A stretch of DNA of 64,000 nucleotides from Sphingobacteriaceae bacterium (GTDB taxonomy: Bacteria > Bacteroidota > Bacteroidia > Sphingobacteriales > Sphingobacteriaceae), in the NCBI GenBank assembly GCA_014380615.1, contig JACMJM010000012.1:22974-86973 (forward strand). Reading direction: 5' to 3'. The position numbers were made by a program, and so were the translations under genes. Of the stretch, positions 62,756 through 64,000 are shown in pieces. Numbering within the stretch: position 1 is the stretch's first letter; each line of letters starts with the position of its first letter. A model generated the notes under the pieces. It saw only the letters and a list, made by a program, of their open reading frames with translations, was not told the DNA's origin and searched no databases.

Positions 62756-63274
62756 ATGAAAAAAGAAGAAAAACAAGAGATTGTTCAAGCTTTGTCTGAG
62801 CAGATTAAAGAGTACGGTAACTTTTATCTTACCGATACTTCCGAACTGAGTGTATCAAAAATTAATGTCATTCGTCGTAAATTCTTTGAAAACGGAATCA
62901 CTCTTCAAGTAGCAAAAAATACCCTTATTCGTAAGGCAATGGAAGCTGCCGGTGTTGATTCTTCAGAGTTCGACGCTGCATTAAAAGGTTCATCAACTAT
63001 CCTGTTTTCAACTGTAGCAAATGCTCCTGCAAAATTAATCAAAGAACTTAGAAGAACAGGCGATAAGCCAGTTTTGAAAGGCGCTTATATTGATACAGCA
63101 GTATTTGTTGGCGATAACCAACTGGATGCTTTGGCAACTCTAAAATCAAAAGAAGAGCTTGTCGGAGAAATTATTGGATTGTTGCAGTCGCCTGCTAAAA
63201 ACGTTATTTCTGCTCTTAAATCGGGTGGAACTACAATCGCAGGTTTAGTGAAAACATTACAAGAAAGAGGTTAA
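62756..63274 (+). CDS. rplJ: Large ribosomal subunit protein uL10
   Basis: 172 residues: KKEEKQEIVQALSEQIKEYGNFYLTDTSELSVSKINVIRRKF, VAKNTLIRKAME, and a C-terminal helix that binds L7/L12 dimers (NVISALKSGGTTIAGLVKTLQ). Base of the ribosomal stalk. Confidence 0.98.
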   Translation: MKKEEKQEIVQALSEQIKEYGNFYLTDTSELSVSKINVIRRKFFENGITLQVAKNTLIRKAMEAAGVDSSEFDAALKGSSTILFSTVANAPAKLIKELRRTGDKPVLKGAYIDTAVFVGDNQLDALATLKSKEELVGEIIGLLQSPAKNVISALKSGGTTIAGLVKTLQERG

Positions 63275-63331
63275 AACGGGCACCTGTAAGCTCCGTAAAT
63301 TTAAAAAAGTATTGATTTAAAATTAAATATA

Positions 63332-63712
63332 ATGGCAGATTTAAAAGCGTTTGCTGATCAATTGGTAAACTTGACAGTAAAAGAAGTTAACGAATTAGCT
63401 CAGATCCTTAAAGACGAGTATGGTATTGAGCCTGCTGCTGCAGCTGTTGCTGTTGCCGGCCCAGCTGCTGGTGGTGATGCACCTGCTGCTGCGGAAGAAA
63501 AAACTTCTTTCGACGTTATCCTTAAAGAGGCTGGCGGTCAGAAATTAGCAGTTGTTAAACTTGTAAAAGATTTAACAGGTCTTGGTTTGAAAGAAGCTAA
63601 AGATCTAGTTGACGGAGCTCCAAAAGAATTGAAAGCTGGAGTAACTAAAGACGAAGCTGAAGCTTTGAAAAAACAATTAGAAGAAGCAGGAGCTGTTGTT
63701 GAGGTTAAGTAA
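63332..63712 (+). CDS. rplL: Large ribosomal subunit protein bL12 (L7/L12)
   Basis: 126 residues: an N-terminal dimerisation domain ([34 protein letters not shown]), an Ala-rich hinge (about 38-58) and the C-terminal factor-binding domain ([45 protein letters not shown]). Recruits elongation factors. Confidence 0.98.
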   Translation: MADLKAFADQLVNLTVKEVNELAQILKDEYGIEPAAAAVAVAGPAAGGDAPAAAEEKTSFDVILKEAGGQKLAVVKLVKDLTGLGLKEAKDLVDGAPKELKAGVTKDEAEALKKQLEEAGAVVEVK

Positions 63713-63737
63713 TCTTAACACAGTAAATAAATAGCCT

Positions 63738-63763
63738 TAGACTCCGGTTTTCACCGGGGTCTA
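63738..63763 (+). terminator. Hairpin between rplL and rpoB
   Basis: Arms TAGACTCCGG and CCGGGGTCTA (one G-T pair), loop TTTTCA, 25 bases after the rplL stop. No long T run follows, so it may be a leaky attenuator or processing site that lowers rpoB relative to the ribosomal proteins, as known for this junction in other bacteria. Confidence 0.6.
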
Positions 63764-63869
63764 TTGCTGTTTGTATCGTACCCATTTTGTTTGACTTTAC
63801 AAGATTGGGGATAATCCAACAAAAACCTAATAAGTCACAGTTTATTTTTTAAACTAAAATCTTAATCCA

Positions 63870-64000
63870 TTGGCAAACAAAAATCAAAGCGAAAGAGTAA
63901 ATTTTGCGACCAGCAGGCACGTGATCGATTATCCCGATTTCCTGGATGTGCAATTGCAATCTTTCAGGGAATTTTTTCAATTGGAGACTACTTCAGACAA
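63870..64000 (+). CDS. rpoB: RNA polymerase beta subunit, start only
   Basis: The first 43 codons of rpoB lie before the window end: a TTG start at 63870, then ANKNQSERVNFATSR and DYPDFLDVQLQSFREFFQLE, the usual Bacteroidota N-terminus. The TTG is the only plausible start: the peptide matches the family from its second residue and no ATG lies close by in frame. Confidence 0.93.
   Translation, partial: MANKNQSERVNFATSRHVIDYPDFLDVQLQSFREFFQLETTSD

Overview
The window reads as a housekeeping stretch of a Bacteroidota chromosome, most likely Sphingobacteriales (Pedobacter-like). That placement is inferred. It rests on promoters of the form TTG/TTTG-N18-21-TAnnTTTG (upstream of rpsU, the tRNA/tuf operon, pheS and ahcY), on the near-absence of Shine-Dalgarno sequences, on families typical of the phylum (CarboxypepD_reg/DUF5686 proteins, DUF1599, BT_3928-type DoxX proteins, lamin-tail surface proteins, DUF5117/5118-type zinc proteases), and on the gene order tRNA-Thr/Tyr/Gly/Thr-tuf-tRNA-Trp-secE-nusG-rplKAJL-rpoB. 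No rRNA, CRISPR array, intact insertion sequence or prophage was seen.

Layout. 1-5000: 3' part of aconitase, a VapBC-like pair whose toxin has no usable start codon, and recQ. 5283-6912: two family 2 glycosyltransferases. 6913-9503: an accessory island of two lipoproteins and a pair of small HEPN-like proteins, with a 32-bp direct repeat on either side of one lipoprotein gene. 9670-14148: sucD, an ABC exporter and an acyl-CoA carboxylase beta subunit. 14493-17202: a SulP transporter with a beta carbonic anhydrase, probably a bicarbonate uptake unit. 17273-22282: gcvP, pdxJ, trhO. 22341-29257: two tandem DUF5686 paralogues (the downstream one broken by a single-base frameshift), a beta-barrel protein and an LVIVD-repeat lipoprotein. 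29415-40457: pheS carrying an in-frame palindromic insertion, a Rieske-like lipoprotein, a TetR regulator, rlmD, a PRTase, aroK, a DinB protein, a DoxX protein, a DUF1599 protein, folP, cdaA, a bacilliredoxin and ahcY. 40458-41075: a non-coding scar with short palindromes and a decayed fragment of the gene at 44279. 41076-46990: a secreted protein, an M48 protease, a repeat-motif protein with a small coiled-coil partner, HigBA and a YebC-family regulator. 47070-52883: a 1937-residue surface protein built from tandem lamin-tail units. 52935-58356: asd, a large zinc protease, rpsU, xerD-like recombinase and hpf. 58545-64000: the tRNA/tuf/nusG/ribosomal-protein operon, running into rpoB at the window edge.

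Most notable observations: (i) a roughly 128-bp three-hairpin palindromic element translated inside pheS; (ii) strong Shine-Dalgarno sequences at rpsU and hpf in a genome that otherwise lacks them, with a hairpin ending one base before the recombinase start between them; (iii) an uncharacterised pair of HEPN-like genes in a cassette-like setting; (iv) a different long imperfect palindrome in each of five spacers of the tRNA/tuf/nusG operon; (v) three short palindromes sharing one architecture (13-15-bp arms, 3-nt loop) but with unrelated sequences; (vi) a 3'-end gene fragment showing a past duplication around the M48 protease locus. I saw no complete, clearly new defence or metabolic system. 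The HEPN-like pair is the closest candidate and its function is not known.
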